Positions 11,738 through 22,360 of a stretch of 64,000 bases of DNA are shown here, piece by piece. The DNA comes from Brachypodium distachyon. Taxonomy: Eukaryota; Streptophyta; Magnoliopsida; Poales; Poaceae. The stretch is from assembly GCF_000005505.3 (NCBI RefSeq), contig NC_016133.3, positions 558,001-622,000 of the forward strand, read 5' to 3'. The notes beneath the pieces are model-generated. The model did not search any database. It saw nothing but the letters and a program-made list of their open reading frames with translations, and was not told the DNA's origin. Position 1 is the stretch's first letter. Each line of letters starts with the position of its first letter. Both the position numbers and the translations under genes were made by a program.

Positions 11738-12050
11738 CGAGGCACTCGCCGCAGTCAGCGCGCGAGTAGTCCGCAAAGCACATGGCGAGACCATACACTG
11801 TGGCAGCACCATCACCGGCTGTCCCGTTGAAGAAGCCGCCGTTCTTGGAGACGGCGTTCTCCGGAAGCCCTGCGAGGAACTGGTTCAGGTTGGCGGCGTA
11901 GGCACCAGCAAGGGTGTAGTTTCCAGACGTTGAACAGCTGATGGCTTCAATCATGGCTGAGCTCTGAGCATGGGAAGTTTGGCATAATAGAGGAGCTAGC
12001 AGGAGCGAACAAGTAAGGAACAGGAATGAACAGAGCCAGAGGACTGTCAT

Positions 12051-12981
12051 GGCTCTCTTCTATTGAGGTATATAAGCTTCCTTTGATTGGTTTGATGTTA
12101 AAGTTAAGCGCATGCATGGGGTATATATACACACACGAGATTGTGTGCAAGTAGACATGTTCTGTGTTTTATTTTCTTTGTCAAAGAGGAAATATGTTAA
12201 TTGTCACTACATAAAACATTATCCAGTTGCACTGAAACATATATAGCGCTATCACGCACCGAAACGCAATCTATTTCAGCAGGTCGGCAAGCTGTAACTC
12301 CAATGCGAGCCCCTCCATGCACGCTATACTGTATTCTCTGTATGATGTCGGCCCCCAGCACCAAATTAAGAAGCAAGCGTACGTGTGGTAGCAAGGTGTC
12401 TTGTGTTGAGCGTGCATTGACCAAGACCAGGCCAGTTCAGTCGTCTGGATTAATTAACTGCATCTTAATTTATAGAGGCGAATTAGCAATGCATTTGCAT
12501 ACAAGTGGAGTTTAACTAACTGACTAACTAACCAATTAAGTGATTATAATAAGATTAGCCAACCTATGAGCTTATCGTGCCGCGTTTACTTTTGTTGTTA
12601 TTCACTTATTTGTACTTGGATTATTATTATTGTTATTTCGATTAATACTTATTTCAAGGAAGCAGGTGGTGCGGTTCCCCTCGCCTGTTCAATTCATTGC
12701 AAATTCCAAGTTAATTACAAAACGAGGGGGAGAGGGAGAGAGAGATCGCCATGGCATTCGATTGAGAGATGCTACAAGTTGTTGTTAATTAACTACATCC
12801 GGTGGCAAGAATGTTTATGCAGCTAAATCTATCTCAGGCATACTCTATTTAGCAGCTATATGTGTATCCAAATAACAACCTCTCTCGCTGTCTCAATTGG
12901 AACAAATTGATTGATATATTGCGAGAAACGTAGTGCCGCATTGCTAATGCTGCGTTGCGTACCGTTTTGGTCGAAGCATCA
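12051..12981. other. Upstream region of the DUF26 gene
   Basis: A TATA-like run (TATATATACC on minus) lies at about 12117-12131, suitably upstream of the start at 12050. The rest is AT-rich and shows no gene. Confidence 0.4.
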
Positions 12982-13374
12982 TCAGCCAGCCACATGGTCC
13001 TCCGAGGAGATGAACTTGGGGAACAGCCGGTCGATCGGCATCCTCCCGCTTACAGAAAAAGTGAAAATCCACGGCATATGCTCCATGTGTATTTGGATGA
13101 AATCAATATCCCACGGCCTGTAGGATGGATGGATGGGGGAATGAGCGCGGATGGAGCGGAGATGAAGGGATGGGCTGGTGGTGGTGGCATGGTGGGCCGG
13201 GGACTGCGGACGGCGGAGGTCAGCCGGAGCAGCGACGTGGTCGAATTCGAAACCTAGCCGCCGCCGCATCGAGTCGAGTCGGAGACAAGGGCGGCGGAGC
13301 GGACTGCACTGCAGGGTGCGGCTGTGCGGGATTGCGGGCCGAGCTTGAATCCTGGACTGGATCATACTAGTCAT
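12982..13374 (-). CDS. Uncertain 130-codon open frame
   Basis: This minus-strand frame has a GC-rich 5' half and ends in GRMPIDRLFPKFISSEDHVAG before a stop. A GGGCCNG-rich stretch just upstream (13385-13415) looks like a plant promoter, with a TGGGCC-type word. The N-terminal half has biased composition and I recognise no family. The opposite strand also has a long frame here, so coding is unproven. It could be the 5' end of a lost gene. Confidence 0.2.
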   Translation of the reverse strand: MTSMIQSRIQARPAIPHSRTLQCSPLRRPCLRLDSMRRRLGFEFDHVAAPADLRRPQSPAHHATTTSPSLHLRSIRAHSPIHPSYRPWDIDFIQIHMEHMPWIFTFSVSGRMPIDRLFPKFISSEDHVAG

Positions 13375-13426
13375 AGCCGTGCTTAGATGGGCTGGGCCTG
13401 CGGGCTGAGCCCTTGCATGTTGTGCT

Positions 13427-13475
13427 AGCTAGCTTCTTCTAGAATCCCCTCAAAAAAAAAAAGCTAGCTTCTTCT
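13427..13475 (+). repeat. Micro-retroposition scar with 14-bp target duplication
   Basis: The 14-bp AGCTAGCTTCTTCT occurs at 13427-13440 and 13462-13475. Between the copies are only 21 bases, AGAATCCCCTC followed by a poly-A run. This is the expected look of a retroposon truncated almost to its tail. Confidence 0.65.
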
Positions 13476-13522
13476 GGTGTGTTATCTGTCAGTGTACTAC
13501 AGTAAATCGAATCCATACTGTA

Positions 13523-13571
13523 TACTCTCTCCGTCCGAAAATAATTGACTTATTTCCGGACGGAGGGAGTA
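13523..13571. mobile_element. Very short Stowaway MITE
   Basis: The ends are CTCTCTCCGTCCG and CGGACGGAGGGAG, flanked by TA. The two ends nearly meet, leaving almost no interior. Confidence 0.75.
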
Positions 13572-14388
13572 CATGCCCATTGATATAGTCAGCAAATCAA
13601 TGATGCGCGGTACTACAACACAGGAGTGCATGCAACGTTTTCACTCATTTTCTTTATGCTGCAAAGTCTTTTTTTTTCCCATGGAAACCGGAGTAGTTTG
13701 CAACCCTAAATTTATTCCTAGAATTTTAAAGGTGTAAATAAACCTCTTACCATATGTTTCAAGATTTTGTTTAGTTTTTCATGAGACTCGTACACCTCTT
13801 CCAGCTTTCGTAGTGCCAACTCTCCTATCTCTTATTGCTATTTTTTTAACACTAGCACGATGCCCGTAACCAAGGAAATACATACATGTTTAAAAAGAAG
13901 ACAAGAATGATGTACAATAACTATCATCTCAGATGTTCGTTTGGGGCTTAATGAGACCAACAAGTAACGAAAACACCATTTGAAAAACAAGCGACGCAGA
14001 CAAAATAAAACGGCACAATCCGAAGATGACAGGCCGCCACCGCCACCAATTGAGCCTTCGGTAAAATTTTCGAACATTTTATGGCAGTATTTGCAGGTCC
14101 TGGACTTGATAGGGGGGTCTCAAGGATCATCATGTGCTTATATAGCCCCAAAAACCGGTTTCTAGGAGCACGAGGTGTCTAGCTCAACAAAACAAGAGGA
14201 GGACAATTGAAGGTCATTTTGCTGCCGAATTAGGCTGCAGATAATGATGTTTAACCACAAATACTGCCGCTGTCTGTCGCCCTTCCAGGTGGGGCCCCCG
14301 CGTCAGATAGGTCCTACTCTCCCCGCCGCTGTCGCCTTCCAGGTGGGACCCGCGGTTCAGATAGGAGGAGGTGGACACGTCAGGCATT
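13572..14388. other. Intergenic region and TMEM120 promoter
   Basis: AT-rich to about 14240 with no gene seen. An imperfect two-copy repeat ('gccttccaggtggg...cagatagg') then lies at about 14280-14312 and 14330-14366, just upstream of the (CA)n tract and the TMEM120 5' leader. Confidence 0.4.
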
Positions 14389-14411
14389 CACACACACACA
14401 CACACACACAC
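14389..14411. repeat. (CA)n microsatellite
   Basis: A perfect dinucleotide run in the promoter or 5' leader of the TMEM120-like gene. Confidence 0.95.
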
Positions 14412-14549
14412 GCCGATACGCGAAAGAGAGTTCTCCTTTTTCTCTGTTTCTAACCTCTTCCTCCGCACCGCACCGCCGCTGTCCAAGAGTACCACCGCAC
14501 GGCGCCGCCCATCTCTCGCGCGCGCACTGCAGGCCAAGGGGCAAGGGCA

Positions 14550-17500
14550 ATGGCCGACGGCGGCGGGCTGGAGGAGCAGGCTGCGGCGGCGGCGGAGGCG
14601 GCGCGGGAGCTGCGGGAGGCGGCGGCGGGGATGGCCGCGCGCAGGGCCGCCGAGGAGGACGCGCTGCGGAGGCGCGCGGCGGCGCTGGACGGGGACGTGC
14701 GCAGGCTCCAGGGCTCGCTCGCCAGCCTCGACCCCGCCACGCTCGACAAGGTCCGCGCGCCTTCCACCCAACCCCCCCCCCCCCCCCCCCTCCTGTCCAT
14801 CTCTATCTATCTATCTACCGGCCTGATTCGAAAATCCGATCTCTCTATCTATCTAGATCGCGATTAGCTCTCGAAGAGAAGCTGTTTTTTACTTCGTTCC
14901 TGCTTCGCGTCGCGCGCGCTGCACCTCGAGATGCGGGGGTTTTCTCCGATGCGGACGGACATAGTGCGTCGGGATTCGCGCGGTGATCCGGCTGAAATTT
15001 GTCGCCACACGGAGATGTCCGGTTCTCAGACAGCTTTAACAGGACAGGAATCTGTGGTGCGCGCATCGAATTGCTGGAGGCTGGCAAAGGATTTAATTTA
15101 GCCTCGTCGCACGTTTGGTGTGTGAGCGAATTTGTAGATTTCACTGGGATTTTATCTCGCCGAATAGTAGTACTAGGGGCCAGGGGGTGTCAATTTAGGA
15201 GTTCTGAATTCGACAGCGTGTATAGTGTGCTTGTATATTAACACCCTGCAGAGTGTTGTTTTTGTATATGCAGAAATCCACAGAGTCTCCTTCGTTTTAA
15301 TTTAGAATCCCCATGTACAATTCACCAATATATTATACTTCTTATCTTTGCTATATCCTCATTTTATGTTGTACATGTTGCTAGCATGTGTTTTTTATGA
15401 TTTCATTTTCCCCACCTGTATTTCCTTGTCATATGTGCAGGTCGAGGAAGATCTGGAGCGTGCCAGGGCAGCAATCTTAGATGGTGATGTGGCCGGATTG
15501 CTCCCAAGCAAGGGAAGCGGTTAGTTTCATTTTTATATCTTTTTGTATTGGCCGATTTTAGTTGCTTCTACATGAGTTTATGGTTGAAGCCTACTGTGTC
15601 TGAATTTGTAGGGAAGTTCCTTAAGAAGTTTCTTGGCCCTGTGAATGTGAGGGTGGCAAGGAAGGAAGATAAGCTCAAAGTGAAGGATGAGTACAATAAT
15701 TATAGGGTAAACTTCAGATGTGTTTCTCCTTTGGAAACTGTTTCTGGATTTATTTATTTATTTTGTATATGACATCACAACTGAATTGATAAAACTATCT
15801 TCTCAAATTCCTGACCAGTTTAATATGATGATTTCTAAACTTCTGATGATTGTTCCGATTTGTATGTCAGAAATTTTGGTTTGTGATAGGTATTTTGAGA
15901 TGTGATATAGCATATGCCACAACTGACCTGCCACTGCTTACAAATGTTTAAGTTAATCTAAATTATCAAGATTAGACACGGTGTATGTCCAGCCCAGAGT
16001 CATGCAAATATGGTCTCCACTCTCTAGCATGTTTTCCATGCGATACAGTTGGGTTACTTAATACAGAAGCACATAATGTTGGACTATATGCCGGTAATTA
16101 GGTTGTAAGGTTCTGTAGAGTAACTTCCTATGTTTTGAATTCAGTAATCTTTATTACTGAAATACTACTGTGCTTAATAACATTTTTGGTTCTGTAAATT
16201 TCAAGTCATGCCTGACAATCTTGATGATGGCCCTCTTTATTGCCAGGATAGGGCCGCTTATATTTTTCTGTTGTTTCCATCCACTCTCCTCCTACTGAGA
16301 TGGTGGGTGTGGGATGGATGCCTTCCAGCATTGGCAGTTCAGGTTTACCAGGTATATTGTTGAGTACTTTGACATGATCTGAGGATATTTACTCTGCTTG
16401 TGATTTTCTTGTCTGACAGAAAGATCTAAAGTGTATAGTTCCACATTACAGGCTTGGCTATTATTCCTCTACACAAGTTTTGCTTTGCGGGAGAATGTGT
16501 TGCTTGTAAATGGAAGTGATATTCGTCCTTGGTAAGGGTCCAAAATCTCATCCCTTGAGTTATGAAAGTATTTAAGCAATCTGTTCTTAACGAGTGTCCA
16601 ATGAAGTATGCTCAAATTTTACCAATGCTGGTTAACTTTCTGTCATTACAAAAATCTGCCATCAATACATCTCCATTTTGCCACGTGAAGGCTATGTTTA
16701 GTTTATCCTATTAAATATCTATCTCTTCCCTGATGCATGACCATTTAATCACAACGCGCTACTATATTTTCAGGTGGATATACCACCACTATTTAGCAAT
16801 GCTGATGGCTCTTGTTAGCCTAACATGGGAGATAAAGGGACAGCCTGATTGTTCGAGCAAGCAGGTATATGATTTATTTATTTATTTTCTCAAGGAAGCA
16901 GATATGTTGCTTTGACATCACTTCCAAATCTTGAACATGGAACTCAAAACACTTTTTGTAGAGGGGGGTTCAACTTTTCCTGCGCTGGGCAATCATGCAA
17001 GGAATCGCAATGCATCTACAGAATAGGTACCAGCGTCAAAGATTACGCACCCGGATAGCTCTAGGAAAGGTGAGGTCCTGCCTTGATTTAAGAAAGTGAT
17101 CAATATGTGCTCTTTATTGTTTGAATATGTACCAGTAGATGCTAAGCGCAAATACTTATTTGTGCAACTCAAAGGACTGTAATCCATGTTGTCATTTATA
17201 TAACTTTCTCAAGCCCAGCCTAACTTTCATTGCAATTAAGATGCACCTAATACCTGTAAGGGTGATATTTTGTTTGTCTCATTTTTGTTTACTTGGTTGC
17301 CATTGACTACTTGTAGGCTAAAAGGATGGATGTTGTTGCTGGAGAAACAGCTGGTGTGGAAGGGCAGCTCTTGCTGCTATATCCTGTCCTTTTTGTATTA
17401 CAGGTACGTGTCATGGAGTCCAAAACATGTCGGCCCCTAGTTAGTAATCTTAAAACCTCAATATTATGTTGGGGGGCGGGGGGGGGGGGGGGGGGGGGGG

Positions 17501-18408
17501 GGGGCGGCACAACTGGAATATTTTTCAGTTCCGGCAACTGCCCAGGAACCAGACGGTTTTGGCCCTAGATAATCTTAGTTCTATTTCTTGATTCTTGAAT
17601 CAAATTTGGGTTTTCAGGTTTTATTTTTAAAGTCATAGTATGTATATTCCAGAAGAAGATGGAATTGAATGGAGGTCGTTGGGTATGTACCTGGAGGTCT
17701 ATTCCAGTTTATTGGTCGTTAAATGACCAATTCTCGGCAGTCGTGTTGTTGGTTCTTGATACTTAAGTTGCATATTTATGAACACATGTTTCTTTTCCTC
17801 GCTAGAAGCAGTCCTTCGAATTTGCAATGAAGCACTGAGATGACTAGTTTTGCCACTGTTCATTCTATTTTTGCACTGATATGCTCCATCTTGGTTACTC
17901 CATGTTTTTAGGGTTTTGAAGCATATGTTGGAGTACTGCTTCTTCAGACGGCTTGGCATGGGCTCACCTCCGAATGGCAGGTAAATATCAAGTCAATAGG
18001 TTTCACAGTTGGCAGTAGAATATCAAATTCTCATAAGGATTAGGCTACACACTTGTTGTTAGGCATTTCATTCAGCCCGTCTACACAAAATTCCTTTCCT
18101 GGCTATTTGAGAATAGGATAAAAAAGGTTAAGGTGGTGATGAAGCTATAGGTCAAACTGTTTCAAATGGACGATATCATCCCTGTGAAACGAATTGTCCT
18201 GAACTGACTTCTACATCATGGTCGTTTCCCACCTCGACAGGTTGTAGTATGTGGGATCTTGCTGGTGGTAATGGCAGTTGGTAACTTTGTCAACACGGTA
18301 GAGACTTTGGCCTTAAAACTGAGGTTCAAAGCAAAGATGAAGAGAACAAGGAACAGGCCAGACCAGAGCCAGGGCCAGGGCGGTCCAAATCGCCCACATC
18401 AAAATTGA
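14550..18408 (+). CDS. TMEM120/TMPIT-like membrane protein, ten exons
   Basis: The exons are 14550-14750, 15441-15519, 15612-15706, 16247-16351, 16452-16531, 16774-16864, 16962-17069, 17317-17403, 17912-17980 and 18241-18408. All junctions are GT-AG and the frame stays open for 360 codons. The protein starts with an Ala/Glu/Arg-rich coiled coil (residues 1-65). Hydrophobic segments follow, including AAYIFLLFPSTLLLLRWWVW, a region with the TMEM120 signature IRPWWIYHHYLAMLMALVSL, LLLLYPVLFVLQGFEAYVG and VVVCGILLVVMAVGNFVN. The tail is basic and Gln/Pro-rich. Animal TMEM120A/B are nuclear-envelope/ER six-helix proteins with an elongase-like fold that bind coenzyme A; the plant role is not established. 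The length fits the family. The gene appears intact and expressed-type (GC-rich first exon, short introns). Confidence 0.92.
14772..14790. repeat. Poly-C tract at the start of intron 1
   Basis: A run of 19 C residues, 21 bp inside the first intron of the TMEM120-like gene. Confidence 0.9.
17471..17504. repeat. Poly-G tract in TMEM120 intron 8
   Basis: 34 bases, all G except one C at 17477, between exons 8 and 9. The transcript would carry a G-quadruplex-prone run. The exact length is liable to sequencing error. Confidence 0.9.
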
Positions 18409-19047
18409 GAAAGCGTCACTGTCCGGGATGGTCACCCCATGCCTGGAAACAACAATGCTGACACGGTCTCTTCTGTAAATCCTTTAATCAGTAATACTAC
18501 CATTTTTTGATTGGTCGTGACTTTCTGTTGTTAGTAGAATTGGTCCCCATTTAACACTGAAGTTGTACTGTGTTAATGCATGATACAATAATCGCGTTTT
18601 TCCTCGGACAAAATCCAAGTTGATGTAATCAATATATTGACTGTTGCTTGCCCAAACCTTTTGACCAAGATAATGATCCATCTGAGTAGGCAGTGTGGGT
18701 CCAATGTTTAATGATCATAATACTGGTTTGTTTCAGAGTTAATGTCATGAGTAGTACCATTGTACTCATCTGTGTGAGTTCTTACAACTACTTGTTGGTC
18801 TTCAATTATTTTGTGCTCCCAACCCAGGAGAGCGTTTGCTGCTCCTCCTAATGGTCAACCCCCTTTTTAGTTGCTAGTTGGTGGCCTTTGTTGTTGGTCC
18901 AGTCCAGGAAACTCTCCTGCTAGCTGAATACTAATTCTAACTAGAAGCGTTTGCAGCTTTGGCAATCATGAGAACATCACTTGGGGATGGGATCAAAGGT
19001 ACATACAAATCCATGTAATAACTTCGATTGCAATATCTGTTGCTCTT
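18409..19047. other. 3' region of the TMEM120-like gene
   Basis: Probably the 3' untranslated region followed by a spacer. No other gene was seen. Confidence 0.5.
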
Positions 19048-19267
19048 GAGTACTCAATCATTGAGCTTTGATAATCTGCTCCTGAAATTCAAATAATCTT
19101 CTCCAATCCCTTGTGAATATACGAGTCAAATTTCTTAGCAGTTTTTACCATCTCCTAACACTACACACTAAGCAGAAACCAATCAATTTTCACCTCTACG
19201 GGTCCAAAAACACAGAAAAAGAAGGAAGATGACAAATCTTCTGAAAAAAGAAATGGAGTTTAGTCAG

Positions 19268-19670
19268 CTAGCTCGTCATGCGAAATAAGTCGTGCAACTT
19301 ATGATCATCGGTGGCGGCAGTCTCAGCGATGGACCTCGCTGCCTTCTCCTCGACAACCGCCTTTACACGAGCCATCGTCGGCCGGAGCCCTGGCTGCGCA
19401 GCCAGACACTCGACGGCGATCTTCCCGATGTCAATGGCTTCCTCTGCATCATACCCGTTCCCCAACTGGCCATCGACAAGCCCCTCCACCCCTACCGCCC
19501 TGACACGTGGCAGGATCCTCGCCGTCAGGTACTCCCCGTCCCCGGCGGCCGGCGACCCCGTGACAGCCTCGAGCAGCAGCACGCCGAAGCTGTACACGTC
19601 AGACTTCTTGGACACGACGCCGGTGCGGAGGAAGAAGGGGTCGGCGTACCCCGGCGAGCCCACGGCGGCT
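19268..19670 (-). pseudogene. 5'-truncated kinase copy 1
   Basis: It encodes only the C-terminal lobe from GSPGYADPFFLRTGVVSKKS through to HDLFRMTS and the stop at 19268. The frame is open. It lacks the ATP site, catalytic loop and DFG-equivalent, so it cannot be a kinase. Its sequence differs slightly from the parent (for example VKAVVEEKAA instead of VRASVEEKAA), and much of the difference is near the C-terminus. Confidence 0.85.
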
Positions 19671-19907
19671 AGTACTCAATCATTGAGTACTCAATCATTG
19701 AGCTTTGATAATCTCTGCTCCTGAAATTCAGATAATCTTCTCCAATCCCTTGTGAATATACGAGTCAAATTTCTTAGCAGTTTTTACCATCTCCTAACAC
19801 TACACACTAAGCAGAAACCAATCAATTTTCATCTCTAGGAGTCCAAAAACACATAAAAAGAAGGAAGATGACAAATCTTCTGAAAAAAAGAAATGGAGTT
19901 TAGTCAG

Positions 19908-20311
19908 CTAGCTCGTCATGCGAAATAAGTCATGCAAACTTATGACCATCGCCGCCGGTCGTCGCGGCGATAGACCTCGCCGCCTTCTCCTCGACGGACG
20001 CCCGCACCCGCGCCATCGTCGGCCGGAGCCCTGGCTGCGCCGCCAAACACTCGACGGCGATCTTCCCGATGTCAATGGCTTCCTCTGCATCATACCCGTT
20101 CCCCAACCCGCCATCGACAAGCCCCTCCACCCCTACCGCCCTGACACGTGGCAGGATCCTCGCCATCAGGTACTCCCCGTCCTCGGCGGCCGGCGACCCC
20201 GTGACAGCCTCGAGTAGCAGCACGCCGAAGCTGTACACGTCAGACTTCTTGGACACGACGCCGATGCGGAGGAAGAAGGGGTCGGCGTACCCCGGCAAGC
20301 CCACGGCGGCT
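19908..20311 (-). pseudogene. 5'-truncated kinase copy 2, frameshifted
   Basis: The same segment as copy 1 but closer to the parent gene. An extra A near 19937 (catgcaaactt against catgcaactt in the parent) shifts the frame, so the protein ends HKFA instead of HKLHDLFRMTS. Substitutions include G(S/L)PGYADP and FLR(T/I)G. It has no catalytic residues. Confidence 0.85.
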
Positions 20312-20548
20312 AGTACTCAATCATTGAGTACTCAATCATTGAGCTTTGATAATCTCTGCTCCTGAAATTCAGATAATCTTCTCCAATCCCTTGTGAATAT
20401 ACGAGTCAAATTTCTTAGCAGTTTTTACCATCTCCTAACACTACACACTAAGCAGAAACCAATCAATTTTCATCTCTAGGAGTCCAAAAACACAGAAAAA
20501 GAAGGAAGATGACAAATCTTCTGAAAAAAAGAAATGGAGTTTAGTCAG

Positions 20549-22360
20549 CTAGCTTGTCATGCGAAATAAGTCATGCAACTTATGACCATCGCCGCCGGTC
20601 GTCGCGGCGATAGACCTCGCCGCCTTCTCCTCGACGGACGCCCGCACCCGCGCCATCGTCGGCCGGAGCCCTGGCTGCGCCGCGAGGCACTCGACGGCAA
20701 TCTTCCCGATGTCAATGGCTTCCTCTGCATCATACTCGCTCCCCAACCGGCCATCGACAAGCCCCTCCACCCCTACCGCCCTGACACGTGGCAGGATCCT
20801 CGCCGTCAGGTACTCCCCGTCCCCGGCGGCCGGCGACCCCGTGACAGCCTCGAGCAGCAGCACGCCGAAGCTGTACACGTCGGACTTCTTGGACACGACG
20901 CCGGTGCGGAGGAAGAAGGGGTCGGCGTACCCCGGCGAGCCCACGGCGGCTGCGCCCCGTGCAACCGCGGCGGAGAAGGTGCACTCGCAGGCGGAGCCGA
21001 GGTCGCAGAGCTGCGCGCCACCGAGGCCGTCGAGGAGCACGTTGGAAGCCGAGACGTCGCCGTGGACGACGGCGGCGTGATCATGAAGATGCTCCAGCGC
21101 GGCGGCGACGTCGTGGACGGCGCGCATGCGGTGGCGCCACGAGAGCGGCGACACGCCGCCCCCGGCGCCATGGAGGCGGCCGGCGAGGGTGCCTCCGGCG
21201 ATGTATTCCAGCACCAGCGCGCCTCCTTCCTCTGCAACAATTAAGAAACAACATGCCACAATCAGTCAATGATATCAAAGTTGGATGAGTGAAAATAGTG
21301 TCAATGAAAAGATTCCCATAACATTATAATCTTACAAATTCTGACTATTTGTAGTGAAATGTACTCCCTCCAATCCATAACATTATAATCTTACAAATTC
21401 TAACTACTAACATGGATCGGAGGGAGCAAGTAATTAGAGGATTACGCCGGTCAAGGAACCAAAAGGCGTCCTGTAGTAAAAGACACAAAGAGGAGCGTCG
21501 TGCTGGCACGATCCTTCAATTGTTTAAGACTGACGAAATAATCAACATGTTGTTATCTTATACTGAAAAAGCCGAAGAAAAAATACAACGAGTTGACGAC
21601 GTTTTTTCTCCATTGTTAGGTAGGCAGTAATCAAAGCAAACGCTTTGTCAGCAATGACAAGTAATTAAACCCTTCATTAGTACTAGTAAGCTACCAGCGT
21701 GTAAAAAGGTAAAAAAAGGAAGTTTTACTTGCTTCAACCATCGGCACAGCCAGCAAACAGCTTTGCTTAGAGTCAAAGCTACAGGCCAGAACAAATACAT
21801 TTCAAATTTCTAATTAATAAAGGGGGGAATTTAATGAACAATATAATACCGTGGTCGTCGGAGTATGCTCGGAGGGCGACGAGGTTGGGGTGGCGGAGGC
21901 GGCGGAGCAAGCCGAGCTCCCGCCGGAACGCGGCGGCCCGCCGCTCGCCGCCGCCGCACCACCGCTGCACCTTCACTGCGGCCGGCGAGACGGGCGAGGC
22001 GGCCGTGCTGAGGTAGACGGTGCTGGAGCCGCCGCGGCCCACCACGGCCGCCTCGTCGAAGCCGCCCGTCAGCGCCTCCACCTCCCTCCACGCCAGCCTC
22101 CTCGGCTCCTCCCCCTCCGCCGCTGCCGCCATGGATTTCTTCAATTCATCTTCCTTGAACGGCGGCGGGGGAGGGGGAGGGGGGGAGACGAGAAAGGCGA
22201 GCTCTTGGGGCGGCGGCGGGGGTAATGGCGGTAGGGCGGCGGAGGAGGCGGGGCGGAGGGCGGCGCGGCAGAGGCGGAGGAGGAGGAGGGAGATGGCGGC
22301 GGAGGAGAGGATGAGGAGGCAGAAGAAGACGGTGGCCAGCGCCATGGCCACGTCCGCCAT
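20549..22360 (-). CDS. Receptor-like protein kinase (At1g33260-like)
   Basis: The two exons are 22360-21850 and 21231-20549, joined GT-AG in frame to give 397 residues. A membrane segment lies at about residues 5-30 (VFFCLLILSSAAISLLLL). A proline-rich linker (44-68) and a kinase domain follow, with a glycine-rich loop GRGGSSTV (108-115) and an ATP lysine in AAVK (Lys130). The catalytic loop is VVHGDVSASNVL (Asp229, so HGD rather than HRD), the metal motif is DLG (247-249) rather than DFG, and SDVYSFGVLLLE follows. There is no ectodomain, so it is anchored but RLCK-like. HGD places it among non-RD kinases; activity may be reduced but the essential K and D residues remain. Upstream in-frame ATGs exist; 22360 is chosen because the hydrophobic segment then starts the protein. 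The subfamily name is from memory. Confidence 0.8.
21316..21427. mobile_element. Stowaway-like MITE with partial internal duplication
   Basis: The part 21362-21427 has Stowaway-type ends (TACTCCCTCCAATCCAT and ATGGATCGGAGGGAG). The word 'cataacattataatcttacaaattct' occurs both inside it and immediately before it (from 21317), so one piece was duplicated. It lies in the kinase intron. Confidence 0.65.

Larger units (their letters stand above)
8400..12050 (-). pseudogene. DUF26 (Gnk2) cysteine-rich repeat secretory gene, interrupted by an LTR
   Basis: The first exon starts at the ATG at 12050 with a signal peptide (MTVLWLCSFLFLTCSLLLAP) and carries a first DUF26 domain with the diagnostic C-X8-C-X2-C (CFADYSRADCGEC). 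The reading frame is cut at 11742 by a solo LTR and resumes at 10413, ending at a donor at 10277. Exon 2 (8765-8400) holds the second domain, again C-X8-C-X2-C (CTWDLPPEKCKQC). After it a donor-like CGAG/GTTCC is present, but no transmembrane or kinase exon was found downstream. It is therefore either a two-domain secreted protein or the extracellular half of a CRK. DUF26 proteins act in the apoplast or at the cell surface, and some bind mannose. The LTR should abolish the normal product. Confidence 0.8.
19048..20951. repeat. Three tandem copies (about 640 bp) of the kinase 3' end
   Basis: The units are 19048-19670, 19671-20311 and 20312-20951. The anchor word 'gagctttgataatct' recurs at 19063, 19700 and 20341, giving spacings of 637 and 641 bp. 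Each unit carries 3' flank sequence plus the C-terminal kinase codons. The third continues into the complete gene, while the first two stop abruptly after 'cacggcggct'. A short doubled 'agtactcaatcattg' marks both internal joints. Confidence 0.9.

Noticed and set aside
14371..14826. 151-codon Arg-rich frame at the TMEM120 5' end
   Set aside because: A shadow of the GC-rich first exon. The frame from 14550 splices cleanly into nine further conserved exons.
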